A stretch of DNA of 64,000 nt from Cellulomonas shaoxiangyii (GTDB lineage: Bacteria > Actinomycetota > Actinomycetes > Actinomycetales > Cellulomonadaceae): assembly GCF_004798685.1 (NCBI RefSeq), contig NZ_CP039291.1:186001-250000 (forward strand), in the 5' to 3' direction. Below the pieces are notes generated by a model. The model was not told where the DNA came from and ran no database searches. It saw nothing but the letters and a program-made list of their open reading frames with translations. The translations under genes and the position numbers were made by a program. Numbering within the stretch: the stretch's first letter is position 1; every line of letters begins with the position of its first letter. Positions 25,351 to 34,372 of the stretch are shown in pieces.

Positions 25351-27021
25351 TCAGCGGCAGGGGCCGCCGGCCTCGCTTAGGGTCGGGACGTCGTCGCGGG
25401 CGTCGAGGTCGCCGACGTGGAGGTCGGCCCACCGCGGGTCGACGTCCCGCGGGTCGACGTCCCGCAGGTCGAGTGCTCGGACGTCGAGCTCCCCGGCGTC
25501 GTCCCCTCCCCCGGCGTCCCGGTGCGGCTCGCGGCTCCGGTCGTCCGCCCTGACGTCGTCCCGTGCGTCGTGCGCCGCGTGCGTGTCGACCGCGTCGACA
25601 TCGGGCACGAACGCGTCCATGACGGCCGATCCCTCGTGCGGGCCGCCCTCGAGCACGAGCGTGTCGGGGGCCTGGACGCCGAGCACCACGGGCTCCGTCC
25701 CGAGTGCGCGGTGCGCGCGCAGGTACGCCGGCACGAGCAGCGCGACGGCGCCGAGCCACGCGAGCGGGTTCGCCCACACGACGCCGGTGAAGCCGAACGC
25801 CGCACCGAGCACGATCGCGGCGCCGACGCGCATGACGAGCTCGATGACGCCCGTCAACGTCGGGACGCCCGTGTGCCCGAGCCCCTGCAGGGCGCCGCGC
25901 AGCACGAACAGCACGCCGAGGATCGCGTACAGCGCCCCGTTGACGTGCAGGAAGTGGGCCGCCATCGCGACGACGCGCTCCTCGCCGGGGCCGACGAACA
26001 GCGCCACGATCGTGGACCCGCCGGTCACCAGCACGACACCGAGCACGAGCGAGCCGATGACGGACATCCACACGGCCTGCACGACGCCGGCGCGGATGCG
26101 GTCGGGCCGCCCGCCGCCGTGGTTCTGCGCGACGAACAGCGACACCGCGAGGCCGAGCGACTGCAGCAGCGCCACGGCGAGGCCGTCGACGCGCGCGGCC
26201 GTGGTGTAGGCGGCGACGGCGTCCGGGCCCAGCCCGTTGAGGCGGACCTGCACCGCGAGCGTGCCGATCGCGATGATCGACATCTGGAACCCCATCGGCA
26301 CGCCGATGCGCAGGTGCCGGCCGAGGTCGGCCCGCGTGACGCGCCAGTCCTCGCGGCGCACGTGCAGGACGGGCACGCGGCGGCGCACGTACTCCAGGCA
26401 CAGCGCGACGGAGACGCCCTGGCTGATGACGGTCGCGAGCGCGGCACCGCCGACGCCCAGCCCCAGCACCGGCACGAGCAGCAGCACGAGCCCGATGTTC
26501 AGCACGCAGCTCAGCGTCAGGAAGATCAGCGGCGTGCGGGAGTCGCCGATCGCGCGGATCACCGCGGACAGGTAGTTGAAGAACATCAGCGTGCTGCCGC
26601 CGAGGAAGCAGACGAGCGTGAACGTCGTCGCCTGCTCGAGGAGCGGCTCGGGCGTCCGCATGAGGCGCAGCGCGGGCCCGGCGACGAACGGTGCGCCGGC
26701 GGTCAGGACGAGGCTGCCGATCGCGCTGAGGATCGTCCCGGACGCCACCGAGCGGCGCACGCCGGCCGCGTCGCCGGCGCCGAACGCCTGCGCCGTCGGG
26801 ATCGCGAAACCGCTGGTCATGCCCCACGTGAAGCCGAGCAGCAGGAACGTGAGCGCGCCCGTGGCGCCCACCGCCGCGAGGGCGTCGACACCGAGGACGC
26901 GGCCGACGACCACGGCGTCGGCCAGGTGGTAGAGCTGCTGGACGACGTTGCCGACCAGGAGAGGGACGGCGAACAGGAGGATGACGCGCCAGGGACGGCC
27001 GGCGGTCAGGACCTTGGGCAT
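25351..27021 (-). CDS. MATE family efflux transporter with an acidic C-terminal tail
   Basis: 556 residues. About 440 residues form the 12-helix MATE core: the start is PWRVILLFAVPLLVGNVVQQLYHLADAVVVGR, the two-fold repeat continues with VPMGFQMSIIAIGTLAVQ, and LRGALQGLGHTGVPTLTG is near the end. It exports cationic compounds in exchange for H+ or Na+. Residues about 445-556 form a hydrophilic, Asp-rich cytoplasmic tail with DLRDVDPRDVDPR repeats, not usual in MATE proteins. A palindrome (27101-27114) lies 80 bp upstream. Confidence 0.92.
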   Translation of the reverse strand: MPKVLTAGRPWRVILLFAVPLLVGNVVQQLYHLADAVVVGRVLGVDALAAVGATGALTFLLLGFTWGMTSGFAIPTAQAFGAGDAAGVRRSVASGTILSAIGSLVLTAGAPFVAGPALRLMRTPEPLLEQATTFTLVCFLGGSTLMFFNYLSAVIRAIGDSRTPLIFLTLSCVLNIGLVLLLVPVLGLGVGGAALATVISQGVSVALCLEYVRRRVPVLHVRREDWRVTRADLGRHLRIGVPMGFQMSIIAIGTLAVQVRLNGLGPDAVAAYTTAARVDGLAVALLQSLGLAVSLFVAQNHGGGRPDRIRAGVVQAVWMSVIGSLVLGVVLVTGGSTIVALFVGPGEERVVAMAAHFLHVNGALYAILGVLFVLRGALQGLGHTGVPTLTGVIELVMRVGAAIVLGAAFGFTGVVWANPLAWLGAVALLVPAYLRAHRALGTEPVVLGVQAPDTLVLEGGPHEGSAVMDAFVPDVDAVDTHAAHDARDDVRADDRSREPHRDAGGGDDAGELDVRALDLRDVDPRDVDPRWADLHVGDLDARDDVPTLSEAGGPCR

Positions 27022-27100
27022 GACAGGGGGCTCCGCAAATCGGAGGGATGGGGTGGGGGCGTGCGCACGGGCGTTCTCGCCGGTCGCTGTCGCCCCTGAA

Positions 27101-27114
27101 TCGTATCGATACGA
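27101..27114. promoter_or_regulatory. 14-bp perfect palindrome TCGTATCGATACGA
   Basis: Stands in the divergent gap between the MATE gene (start 27021) and the phosphotransferase gene (start 27260), in a short AT-richer stretch. It is a candidate operator for either. No regulator gene is adjacent. Confidence 0.6.
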
Positions 27115-27259
27115 GGCGAGTACGTCTGTAGTCCTTTAGGGGACGGTGGTGTCCGCCTGGTCACACGGGGTCGGGGGTCGCGGCACGGAATCGGGGTGAT
27201 CCGCGCGCCGGGCGTCCCTACGCTGGCGAGGCCCGCCGGCTACCCACCGAGGAGGGGCC

Positions 27260-28162
27260 GTGACCGCTCCGCACGACGAGGTCCCGATCGACGCCGGCGT
27301 CGTCGCGGCCCTGCTCACCGAGCAGCACCCGGACCTGGCGGCGCTGCCGGTCGGGCAGCGGTACTCCGGGTACGACATGGCGATGTTCCGGCTCGGCGAC
27401 CACCTCGCGGTGCGGCTGCCGCGGCGTGCGGCGTCGGTGGGGTCGATCGAGGCGGAGATCCGCTGGGTGCGCGCGCTCGGTGCGCGGTGGACGTTCCCGA
27501 CGCAGCGCGTGGTGCGCGTCGGCGCGCCCGGGGACGTCTACCCGTGGCCGTGGGCGGTCGTCACGTGGCTGCCGGGCGTGCCGGCGGCGGAGCGCCCGCT
27601 GGACGTGCCGGGCGGCGAGGCCCTCGGGCGGGCGCTCGCGGAGGTGCACGCGCCGGTGGGGGAGGACGCGCCGTACAACTCGGAGCAGTCGGTGCCGCTC
27701 GCGTCGCGCGAGGCGGGGCTGCTGACCGCGCTCGACGCGGTGGAGGCGGCGGCACCGGGACGCGGGCTGCAGCTGGACCGCGCGCTCGCGGACCGGACGT
27801 GGGCCGAGGCGATCGCGGCGCCGGTCGACCTGCCGCGGTCGTGGATCCACGCCGACCTGCACCCGTTCAACCTGCTCAGCGACCGCGGGCGCCTGGCCGG
27901 GATCATCGACTGGGCCGACATCGCGGGCGGCGACCCGGCGACCGACCTCGGGTTCCTGTGGTTGTCGCTGCCGGCGCGCGGGGTCTCGGCGGCGCTCGAG
28001 GCGTACGGGGGCGTGTCCGCGGCGACGCTGGCGCGGGCGCGCGGAACCGCACTCGCCATGGCCGCCGGGTGGGCGACGTGGACCGGCGCGGACACGGTGG
28101 GGTTCGGGTGGCGGGCGCTCGGCGAGCTGGGCGTGGTGCGCGCGGGTGACGGCGTGGGCTGA
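27260..28162 (+). CDS. Aminoglycoside phosphotransferase (APH)-like kinase
   Basis: 300 residues, APH fold. The Brenner-type motif is SWIHADLHPFNLL (catalytic Asp and Mg-binding Asn), and the DFG-equivalent is GIIDWADIAGGDPATDLGFL. The N-lobe starts GYDMAMFRLGDHLAVRLPRR, where the VRLP Arg region replaces the usual VLK. GTG 27260 follows GGAGGGG. Members act on antibiotics, macrolides or metabolites; resistance cannot be inferred. It is divergent from the MATE exporter, and the two could form a small detoxification pair. Confidence 0.9.
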   Translation: MTAPHDEVPIDAGVVAALLTEQHPDLAALPVGQRYSGYDMAMFRLGDHLAVRLPRRAASVGSIEAEIRWVRALGARWTFPTQRVVRVGAPGDVYPWPWAVVTWLPGVPAAERPLDVPGGEALGRALAEVHAPVGEDAPYNSEQSVPLASREAGLLTALDAVEAAAPGRGLQLDRALADRTWAEAIAAPVDLPRSWIHADLHPFNLLSDRGRLAGIIDWADIAGGDPATDLGFLWLSLPARGVSAALEAYGGVSAATLARARGTALAMAAGWATWTGADTVGFGWRALGELGVVRAGDGVG

Positions 28163-28452
28163 CCGGGTGCCCGGCGGGCGCACTGTCGCGGGCAGACGCC
28201 TCCGCCTCCGCCGCCGGCGGGCCCGCCGCCCTGGGTGGCCCATCGTCGCCCCGGGCGGAGGAGAGTCGTCGAACGGGCCCGCCGGGGGGTCGGGCGTGGC
28301 AAGGTCGTGGGTTTCATGTCCGGGGACGTCACGACGGGGAGGCCAACGGAAGTGTCCGGTGTGTCGGAGCTCGGCCCGTGCCGCCCGTGGACGACCGCGT
28401 CCGCGCGTGCCCGCGGCTCAACGCGGCGCCCGTCCGTGCCGATCCTGCCGGG

Positions 28453-29715
28453 GTGAGCGTGCCCAGCGACGACCTGCCGCGGTCCCCGTCGGGACGTGTG
28501 CCGCAGTGGGTCGCCGACGAGGCCGCCGGTGTCGCCACCTCCCCCGACGGGTGGCGCGTCCACCCGCTCGCCCCGCCGCCGCCCGAGCGTCCGCGGCGGA
28601 GCCTCGTCGCCCGGCTGCTCTCGATCGTGCTGTTCGCCGCCGTCGGTGCGTGGGGTGCGGTCACGCTGCTCCCGCCCGCGCTCGAGCACGTCGACGCGCC
28701 GTGGCTCGACACGTACGTCGTCGGCCGCGTGCCCGAGCCGACCGCGGAGGTCGCGGCGCTCGCCGACGAGATGTTCCTGACGGACGAGGGCCGCGACGTG
28801 CTCTACCGCGCGCGTCCGCGGCTGCTCGGGGCGTCGGAGCTCGCCGGTGCCTGCGCGCGGGACGACTCGGCGGCGGAGCCCGGCGGCGGCAGCGTGGTCG
28901 GCTGCTACCACGGGCCCAGCGGCGCGGCGCGCGCGGACGCGTCCATCGCGATCTACGAGCCGGCGGACGCGCGGCTGCGCGGCTTCGTCGTCGAGACGGC
29001 CGGGCACGAGCTGCTGCACGCTGCGTGGCTGGAGCTCACGCCGGGCGAGCGGGCAGAGGCCACCGGGCTGCTCGAGCAGGTCGTCGCCGGCCTCGACCCC
29101 GCGGACGAGGTGCACGCCCAGATCGCCGGCTCCGTGGGGCCGTACGCCGAGAAGCGGGCGACCGAGCACTTCGCGTACGTCGGCACGCAGGTGTGGCAGC
29201 CCGGCGGCCTCCACCCCCGGCTCGAGGAGCTGTGGGGTCGGTTCGTCGCGGACCGTGGCGCGCTCGTGGCGGTGCACACCGGTCTCGAGGGCATGCTCGA
29301 CGGCATGGTCGCCGAGGTGACGGCGGCGCAGGGCGCGCTCACCGCCCAGAGCCTGGAGCACCACACCGCACAGGCGCAGCTCGACGCGGACACCGCGACG
29401 CTCGAGAGCTACCGGGGCGTGGTCGAGCAGGAGGAGGCGCACCTCGCGGCGATGTCCGCCGGCGAGCGGGCGCGCTGGCGGCTGTCGTGGACGTGGATCG
29501 ACGGGACGAAGCTGCCCATGGCGCCGGCCGCGGAGACCCTGGCGCAGGCGCGGGCCCTGCTGGTGCGGGACGAGGCGGCGCTCGCGCAGCGCGCCGAGGC
29601 CGTGCGGATCGCGGGGGAGGCCGTGGCCGCGGAGGAAGCGCGGGTGGCCGCGCTGAGGGCGGACGTGGAGGCGCTGTACGCGCAGCTGGCACCGGGGGCG
29701 GCCGCCGGCGGGTAG
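28453..29715 (+). CDS. Membrane-anchored putative zincin with C-terminal coiled coil
   Basis: 420 residues from GTG 28453. A cytoplasmic Arg/Pro-rich N-terminus precedes one membrane segment (residues about 50-75). The extracellular domain has HELLH at 185-189 within VVETAGHELLHAAW, matching the HExxH zinc-metalloprotease motif. A candidate third ligand is the later Glu/His stretch ATEHFAYVG. Residues about 290-400 form an Ala/Glu-rich coiled coil. The family is not recognised, and no substrate is evident. The upstream 290 bp (28163-28452) hold nothing I can assign. Confidence 0.75.
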   Translation: MSVPSDDLPRSPSGRVPQWVADEAAGVATSPDGWRVHPLAPPPPERPRRSLVARLLSIVLFAAVGAWGAVTLLPPALEHVDAPWLDTYVVGRVPEPTAEVAALADEMFLTDEGRDVLYRARPRLLGASELAGACARDDSAAEPGGGSVVGCYHGPSGAARADASIAIYEPADARLRGFVVETAGHELLHAAWLELTPGERAEATGLLEQVVAGLDPADEVHAQIAGSVGPYAEKRATEHFAYVGTQVWQPGGLHPRLEELWGRFVADRGALVAVHTGLEGMLDGMVAEVTAAQGALTAQSLEHHTAQAQLDADTATLESYRGVVEQEEAHLAAMSAGERARWRLSWTWIDGTKLPMAPAAETLAQARALLVRDEAALAQRAEAVRIAGEAVAAEEARVAALRADVEALYAQLAPGAAAGG

Positions 29716-29744
29716 GCGGGTGGTTGCCGGGGACGTGCTGCTCG

Positions 29745-30239
29745 TCAGCAGTCGTCCGGTGTCGGGACGGCGGTGCACAGCTCGGCGACGAGCTTGCTGG
29801 TGCGTTCGACGACGTCGAACGGTGCGCTCGTGGTGGTGGTCTGGGCGGTGCCGTCGACGTCGCGCCAGGCCGGGGAGCCGGCGACCTGGTAGCGGCCGGA
29901 CCACTCGGTGGTCAGGGTGATCGTGCGGGTGCCCAGCGCGCGGTAGACGTGGAAGGTGTCGAACGCGGGGTAGGGGGAGCCGGGGTCGGTGGTGACCAGG
30001 GGCTTGGAGCCGTCGCCGAAGTCGTAGGTGTAGCGGGTGGGGGTGGCCTCGACGGTGACCTGGTAGCCGAGGAGGTCGGTGGTCAGGGTGACCGGGGAGG
30101 GGTCGGTGTAGACGATCGTCTCCATGTTCACCAGCACCCAGTCCGCGGCCGGCTGGACGTTGAGGACCGGGGCCGGGATGGGGAGGCGACGGAAGTCCTC
30201 CGCGGTGAGCACGGGCAGGATGTCGGCACCGCAGCCGCC
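29745..30239. repeat. Left arm of a 495-bp inverted repeat
   Basis: This DNA is, by eye, about 95% identical to the reverse complement of 48864-49358. Both arms are exactly 495 bp, without gaps, and end at the stop codon. They face each other 18,624 bp apart. Confidence 0.85.
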
Positions 30240-30608
30240 TCGGTCGACCTGTTCCCACTCGCCCCATGGCGAGGCGGGCGTCGCCCTCTGGCGCCGCCAC
30301 ATCGCGAGAACCACGGAATCCTCGCCGCATTCGGCAGTCCCGAACGGCGTCCCGTCGATCGGGCAGCTCCCGTCGAGGTTGCCCTTGACCCATACCCACG
30401 GCAGCGTCGTGCAGATCGGGGACCGCTCGTAGTCGACGAGCCGCTCTGCGGACGAGACGGCGGCATTCCGGCGAGCGACGTCCTCCGCCACCGCGACATT
30501 CATGTCGATGGCGGCGCGGTCTGCTGACACTGCTCCCCCGAGGTCGCGACCGCCCGCCACGCTAGCGAGAACGAGCCCGACGACGTAGGCGACCGCGCGC
30601 ACGCTCAT
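29745..30608 (-). CDS. Exported PKD-like protein, copy A
   Basis: 287 residues, partner of the lipoprotein gene that overlaps it by 4 bp. The N-terminus (VAYVVGLVLASVAGG) is a signal peptide or anchor. Residues about 60-115 hold four Cys. Residues about 180-260 contain a PKD-like beta-sandwich: YTYDFGDGSKPLVTTDPGSPYP and FHVYRALGTRTITLTTEW. The last 165 residues differ at only three positions from copy B (48486-49358), while the first about 95 are strongly diverged. Function unknown; probably an envelope protein acting with the lipoprotein. Confidence 0.85.
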   Translation of the reverse strand: MSVRAVAYVVGLVLASVAGGRDLGGAVSADRAAIDMNVAVAEDVARRNAAVSSAERLVDYERSPICTTLPWVWVKGNLDGSCPIDGTPFGTAECGEDSVVLAMWRRQRATPASPWGEWEQVDRGGCGADILPVLTAEDFRRLPIPAPVLNVQPAADWVLVNMETIVYTDPSPVTLTTDLLGYQVTVEATPTRYTYDFGDGSKPLVTTDPGSPYPAFDTFHVYRALGTRTITLTTEWSGRYQVAGSPAWRDVDGTAQTTTTSAPFDVVERTSKLVAELCTAVPTPDDC

Positions 30609-31201
30609 CCGTCGGTCCTCGACACGTCGACGGCCTCAACCGTCCAGTCGCCGTCCCACGACAGCGCGAAGTAGAGCTCGTACGTGCCACCGGCCGAGGA
30701 CGACACGACAGTGCCGTCCTCGGCTACTTCCTCGGACGGCGGCTCGTCGATCGACAGGGTCGCGGAGAACCACCTGTCCGGGTCGATCTCGACGCCCGAC
30801 GACGTGAGGACCGCCACCGGTTCGCCCTCCGTTCTCGCCCCGGACCCCGCCATCCGCGTCGCGTCGTCCCGCCGTCCGATGCAGAAGTCGCACGTTGGTG
30901 AGGAGAGCTGTTCCCACGCAGCGACGTCCGCAGTGGCATACATGTAGCTGTAGACAGCCATGAAGTAGGTAGCGGCCGCCGCGGCGCCATCTGCGGTCGG
31001 GGACGTCATCGCGTCCGGTCGCGCCGGAGGAGTGCTCACCGTCGACGTCGGACTCGCGGTTGGAGCTGGGGACGACACCGCGGATGACGGGGTCGTGGAG
31101 GACGTCGGCACCGGTGGCGACGCCGGGTCGGTGCACCCGGTGGCGAGCGCCCCGAGCGCGAGCCCTGCGCACACCGCCATTGCGATTCGCCGTCGATGCA
31201 T
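30605..31201 (-). CDS. DUF6318-like lipoprotein, copy A
   Basis: 198 residues. The signal peptide ends in the lipobox ALATGC, followed by a Ser/Thr/Pro-rich spacer to about residue 70. The conserved part starts PDAMTSPTADGAAAAATYFM, continues with SYMYATADVAAWEQLSSPTCDFC (a Cys pair) and ends in a beta-rich SDGDWTVEAVDV-type segment. This is the pattern I associate with DUF6318 lipoproteins. ATG 31201 was chosen because TACTTT lies 6 nt before it, although 16 upstream codons are also conserved in copy B. It shares a 4-bp overlap with the PKD-like gene. Confidence 0.85.
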   Translation of the reverse strand: MHRRRIAMAVCAGLALGALATGCTDPASPPVPTSSTTPSSAVSSPAPTASPTSTVSTPPARPDAMTSPTADGAAAAATYFMAVYSYMYATADVAAWEQLSSPTCDFCIGRRDDATRMAGSGARTEGEPVAVLTSSGVEIDPDRWFSATLSIDEPPSEEVAEDGTVVSSSAGGTYELYFALSWDGDWTVEAVDVSRTDG

Positions 31202-31258
31202 GCCCGGAAAGTACCGGTTGTCGACTGTCTCGACGCCAGCACCGCCCACGCTGTGGAT
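31199..31258 (-). promoter_or_regulatory. Conserved leaderless promoter of module copy A
   Basis: About 60 bp ending at the ATG match the region before copy B (47812-47871) almost base for base. The match includes CCATCCACAG, GTGGGCGG and AACCGGTACTTTCCGGGC. TACTTT (TANNNT) sits 6 nt from the ATG. The block also reads in frame as MGGAGVE.V.NRYFPG from a GTG, so an N-terminal extension is not excluded. Confidence 0.65.
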
Positions 31259-31366
31259 GGCGAGCGCGGCCGTCGAATCAGAGCACCGAGGAGGGTTCGG
31301 TGTAGGCGATCACCTCGACGCTGACCCGCACCCAAGGGCGCCGCAGGGATTCGCACTTGATGGCCG

Positions 31367-31401
31367 CTATCCATCCCTATCGCGGCATAGATAGATAGTC
31401 T
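31367..31401 (+). promoter_or_regulatory. fic promoter with CTATC/GATAG inverted elements
   Basis: Two CTATC units (31367-31371, 31377-31381) face two overlapping GATAG units (31390-31394, 31394-31398). TAGTCT at 31396-31401 is a TANNNT -10 lying 6 nt before the fic ATG, so the mRNA is probably leaderless. The inverted elements could be an operator for the HTH at the Fic C-terminus. Confidence 0.5.
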
Positions 31402-31407
31402 CGACCC

Positions 31408-32640
31408 ATGTCCATCCCTGTCGACCCGAGAACCACGGGCGCATCCGAGCGTTCGTGGCCGGCGCTCGCCTGGGAGGAGCTGCGGTGGCAGTCCACGCTG
31501 CCGCCCGAGCTGCTGTCGCGGTCCGCCCGGGAGGAGCTCGCGCGTCCGTACCGGGCGGCGGTGACGCCTGCGATCGCCGACCTCGACGTCCACCTGCCCC
31601 GGGCGACTGCCGCGGCGGCAGAGGAGGCGTCCGCTGTCATCCGCGACTTCGACGCCGAGGCGGCCGGTGATGTCGCCCCGTTCGCGGCGATCCTGCTGCG
31701 GTCCGAGTCCGCATCGAGCTCGCAGATCGAGAACCTGGCGTCCGGTGCGAAGCAGATCGCGCTCGCGGAGCTGGGGGAGGAGTCGCGCCGCAACGCGGCC
31801 CAGATCGTCGGGAACGTGCACGCGATGCAGGCGGCTCTCGCGCTGTCCGAGGCGATCGACGCGGACGCGATCCTCGCCATTCACCGGGCCCTGCTGGTGG
31901 ACGCCACGCCCGACCTGGCCGGTCGGTGGCGGACGGAGCAGGTGTGGATCGGCGGTGGTGGGTACTCGCCGCACGGCGCCGCGTTCGTCGCACCGCACGC
32001 GGGCCGCGTCCCCGCCGCGATCGACGACCTCGTCGCCTTCACCCGACGCGACGACGTCCCGCCCTTGACGCACGCCGCCCTCGCCCATGCGCAGTTCGAG
32101 ACCATCCACCCGTTCCCCGACGGCAACGGGCGCACCGGGCGCGCGCTCGTCCACGCCCTGCTGCGACGCCGGCGCCTCACCCGGACGCTGACGGTCCCGG
32201 TCTCGGCCGGACTGCTCATCGACACCGCCGGGTACTTCGGCGCCCTGACCGCGTACCGAGAGGGCGACCCGGCCCCGATCGTCGATGCGCTCGCCGGTGC
32301 GGCCCACGCGGCCGTGCTCAACGGGCGGGTGCTGCTGGCGGACCTCCGCACCATCCGGCAGGAGTGGCGGGCGGCCATCACGGCACGCTCCGACTCGTCC
32401 GCGTGGCCGCTGGTCGACCTCGTCCTGCGCCAGCCGGTCCTCCACACCGCGCTCGTGCAGCAGGAGCTGGGCATCTCGCACACCAACGCGACGCGGGCGA
32501 TCGAACGGCTCGTCGCCGCGGGTGCGCTGGTGGAGGTGGGGGGCCGGCGGCGGTCGGTGCTGTGGCAGTCGACGCAGGTGGTCAGTGCGCTGGACCGGTT
32601 CGCTGCCCGGGCTGGAAGGCGAGGGCTGGGGGAGGCGTGA
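31408..32640 (+). CDS. Fic/DOC family protein (predicted AMP-transferase) with C-terminal HTH
   Basis: 410 residues. The Fic active site HPFPDGNGRTGR starts at H234. An inhibitory-helix motif S104-x3-E108-N109 precedes it, marking a class II Fic that blocks its own ATP site. The N-terminal region matches Fic_N-type helices, and residues about 335-400 form a winged HTH (QQELGISHTNATRAIERLVAAGAL). Such enzymes AMPylate target proteins or themselves. It lies at the edge of the nuclease cluster and converges with it. Confidence 0.93.
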   Translation: MSIPVDPRTTGASERSWPALAWEELRWQSTLPPELLSRSAREELARPYRAAVTPAIADLDVHLPRATAAAAEEASAVIRDFDAEAAGDVAPFAAILLRSESASSSQIENLASGAKQIALAELGEESRRNAAQIVGNVHAMQAALALSEAIDADAILAIHRALLVDATPDLAGRWRTEQVWIGGGGYSPHGAAFVAPHAGRVPAAIDDLVAFTRRDDVPPLTHAALAHAQFETIHPFPDGNGRTGRALVHALLRRRRLTRTLTVPVSAGLLIDTAGYFGALTAYREGDPAPIVDALAGAAHAAVLNGRVLLADLRTIRQEWRAAITARSDSSAWPLVDLVLRQPVLHTALVQQELGISHTNATRAIERLVAAGALVEVGGRRRSVLWQSTQVVSALDRFAARAGRRGLGEA

Positions 32641-32680
32641 CGAGGTGAGCTGCGTCACGACCGTTATGGCTCGTCGCGCA

Positions 32681-32698
32681 ACCGGCGTTTTCGCCGGT
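32681..32698. terminator. Short hairpin ACCGGCG-TTTT-CGCCGGT
   Basis: A perfect 7-bp stem and 4-nt loop between the convergent fic and nuclease-like genes. It is short, but it is the only such structure in the gap. Confidence 0.5.
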
Positions 32699-32708
32699 AC
32701 GGCCGTAC

Positions 32709-33266
32709 TCAGCGTGCCGCGGGTGCGTCGCTGCCATAGCCGAACACGTGCGCGCTCAGCACGTCGACCTCTCGGCGCGCGTCGCCGAAGAACGCGGCCA
32801 GCCGGTGTGCGACCCGCGCGAACGGCCGTTCCCGCGCCTGACCTGCCTCGTTCCAGTTCGCCGCAGGCACGACGAGGAACAGGTGCTGTGCGTCCTTCGC
32901 GATGTGAACCTTCCAGAAGTCCTTGAGGTCGTGATTGTTCGTCGTCGTGCCGCCACGCTCCACCTCCGCGATGATCCCCCGGCCGTCCGCGATCGGGAAC
33001 ACGAAGTCGGGGCGCGCACGCGTCACGAAGCCGTCCTGCGGGGTGAGTACGACCTCCTCGTCGAACCCGATCTCCCGTAGGAGCTCACCGACCACCGCCT
33101 GCACCGCTGAGCTCGATGCTCGGTGGACGTGCACGCGGTCGATCTCGTCGCGTCGCACTTCCAGGTGCGTCCGGAGCCTTCGCGCGAGCTCGTCGACGAC
33201 GGCCACCTCGGCGACCTCGGAGTCCGTCAGCGCGCTCCGCACGAAGCGCGCGTGACGGTCGGGCAT
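32709..33266 (-). CDS. PD-(D/E)XK-like nuclease-fold protein
   Basis: 185 residues. The middle reads RARPDFVFPIADGRGIIAEVERGG, with D87, E101 and E103. This PD...ExE arrangement is a PD-(D/E)XK active-site variant in which the Lys is replaced by Glu, as in some restriction enzymes. The following TTTNNHDLKDFWKVHI and HLFLVVPAANWNE are strand-helix elements typical of that fold. It is the last gene of a minus-strand run with HNH and DUF2075 genes. The assignment rests on motif and context only. Confidence 0.65.
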   Translation of the reverse strand: MPDRHARFVRSALTDSEVAEVAVVDELARRLRTHLEVRRDEIDRVHVHRASSSAVQAVVGELLREIGFDEEVVLTPQDGFVTRARPDFVFPIADGRGIIAEVERGGTTTNNHDLKDFWKVHIAKDAQHLFLVVPAANWNEAGQARERPFARVAHRLAAFFGDARREVDVLSAHVFGYGSDAPAAR

Positions 33267-33332
33267 GCACCCGAGCTTCTGCGGAAGCGGACGGAGAAGC
33301 TAGCTCCGATCGGGGGATATCCCGGCTAGCGA

Positions 33333-34301
33333 TTACGTGAGGAAGATGCGCTCCCGGTGCCAGTCCAGGTAGTCGGGTCGCGGGCTGTGCCCGCCCGGCA
33401 GCAGACGAATGTGCTGGCGCAGGAGGGGCGCGCCGAACATGAGTCGCACTGCGGGGTTGCTCGACGAGGTGATGCGCGCCGATGCGATGACCTCGAGTTC
33501 CTCGCTCAGCGTGAGGTCTCCGGCGTCGAAAGCGGCGTCATGCGTAGGGCATGCGGCCACGCCGTTCCGGACGTCGCGCCGCTCGTGGTCGTCACTCGAT
33601 CGCCACGGCTTGATGTGACTGGCTCGTAGAAGAGTGGGCTTAGACCTGTCCGTCAGCCCGAACCCGCAGAAGACGCACTCCCACCCGCAGTTGATGAGCA
33701 CAGCCTTGGCGAACCGGTGCTGGTCGATGCGCACCCGCGCGAGGACCTGCCGCTCGGACGGTCGCTCAGACCCGGCTCCGGTGTACTGCTCGAGCCTCTC
33801 GCGGAGCGCCGCCTCGACGGCGGTCTCGTCGATCTCGTCCTGACCGAGCAGCTCAAATGTGTCTGAGTGCTCGAGCTCGAGGAAGTCGGGGAGCAGCTCA
33901 GGCCTGGCGCCCGTTCGTCGAGCCGCCGCGAGTATGACGCGGTACAAGTCGAACAGCTGACGGTGGTCGTCGCGCAGCACCTCCCACAGGCGCTGATCAC
34001 TCCGTCCGCCCCGGCTGCGACCACCCTCCAGGTTTGCCATCTTCGACGTGATGCTTGTACGACGACGTCGGAAGACGTGTGCGAGCTCGGGAATCGGCGT
34101 CGGCCCTCTCGACGCCAGCCCGCTCCCGTAGCTGACGTTTCCGAGCGCGACCATCGCCGCAGCGCACAGGAGTGTCTCCACTGGGACGTAGTCGACCTGG
34201 TTCTCGCCCGGTCCTACCTCCGCTCGCGCGAGGATCGAGCGCCACTGCGCCTCTGCGTCGGCGAGCGTCAGACCGAGGTACTGCTTGACGTCGTAGGGCA
34301 T
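33333..34301 (-). CDS. HNH endonuclease (HNH_2-type)
   Basis: 322 residues from ATG 34301, which has GGGAGG 8 nt upstream; the in-frame start 48 bp earlier lacks this. The C-terminal domain has C209-x2-C212 (CVFCGF), the catalytic ASHIKPW (H229) and NGVAACPTHDAAFDAGDLTL (N246, C251, H254), the HNH_2 pattern. Residues 1-180 form a helical region (VSYGSGLASRGPTPIPELAHVFRRRRTSITSKMANLEGG) recalling DNA-recognition parts of HNH restriction-like proteins. It sits in the middle of the predicted defence cassette, 71 bp after the DUF2075 gene. Confidence 0.88.
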   Translation of the reverse strand: MPYDVKQYLGLTLADAEAQWRSILARAEVGPGENQVDYVPVETLLCAAAMVALGNVSYGSGLASRGPTPIPELAHVFRRRRTSITSKMANLEGGRSRGGRSDQRLWEVLRDDHRQLFDLYRVILAAARRTGARPELLPDFLELEHSDTFELLGQDEIDETAVEAALRERLEQYTGAGSERPSERQVLARVRIDQHRFAKAVLINCGWECVFCGFGLTDRSKPTLLRASHIKPWRSSDDHERRDVRNGVAACPTHDAAFDAGDLTLSEELEVIASARITSSSNPAVRLMFGAPLLRQHIRLLPGGHSPRPDYLDWHRERIFLT

Positions 34302-34372
34302 GCGTCGAACCTCCCGAGACGGGATCGGCTGTGCCGCCGCTCTGCTCAAGCGCCGTCACCCGCACGCCAGCG

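Noticed and set aside
28235..28456. A 73-codon frame upstream of the HExxH protein gene
   Set aside because: No ribosome site and Arg/Pro/Ser composition typical of random GC-rich DNA.
33299..33330. GCTAGC...GCTAGC with an inner GGGATATCCC between the HNH and PD-(D/E)XK genes
   Set aside because: The two palindromes have different centres, so it is not one clear operator or hairpin; left unassigned.
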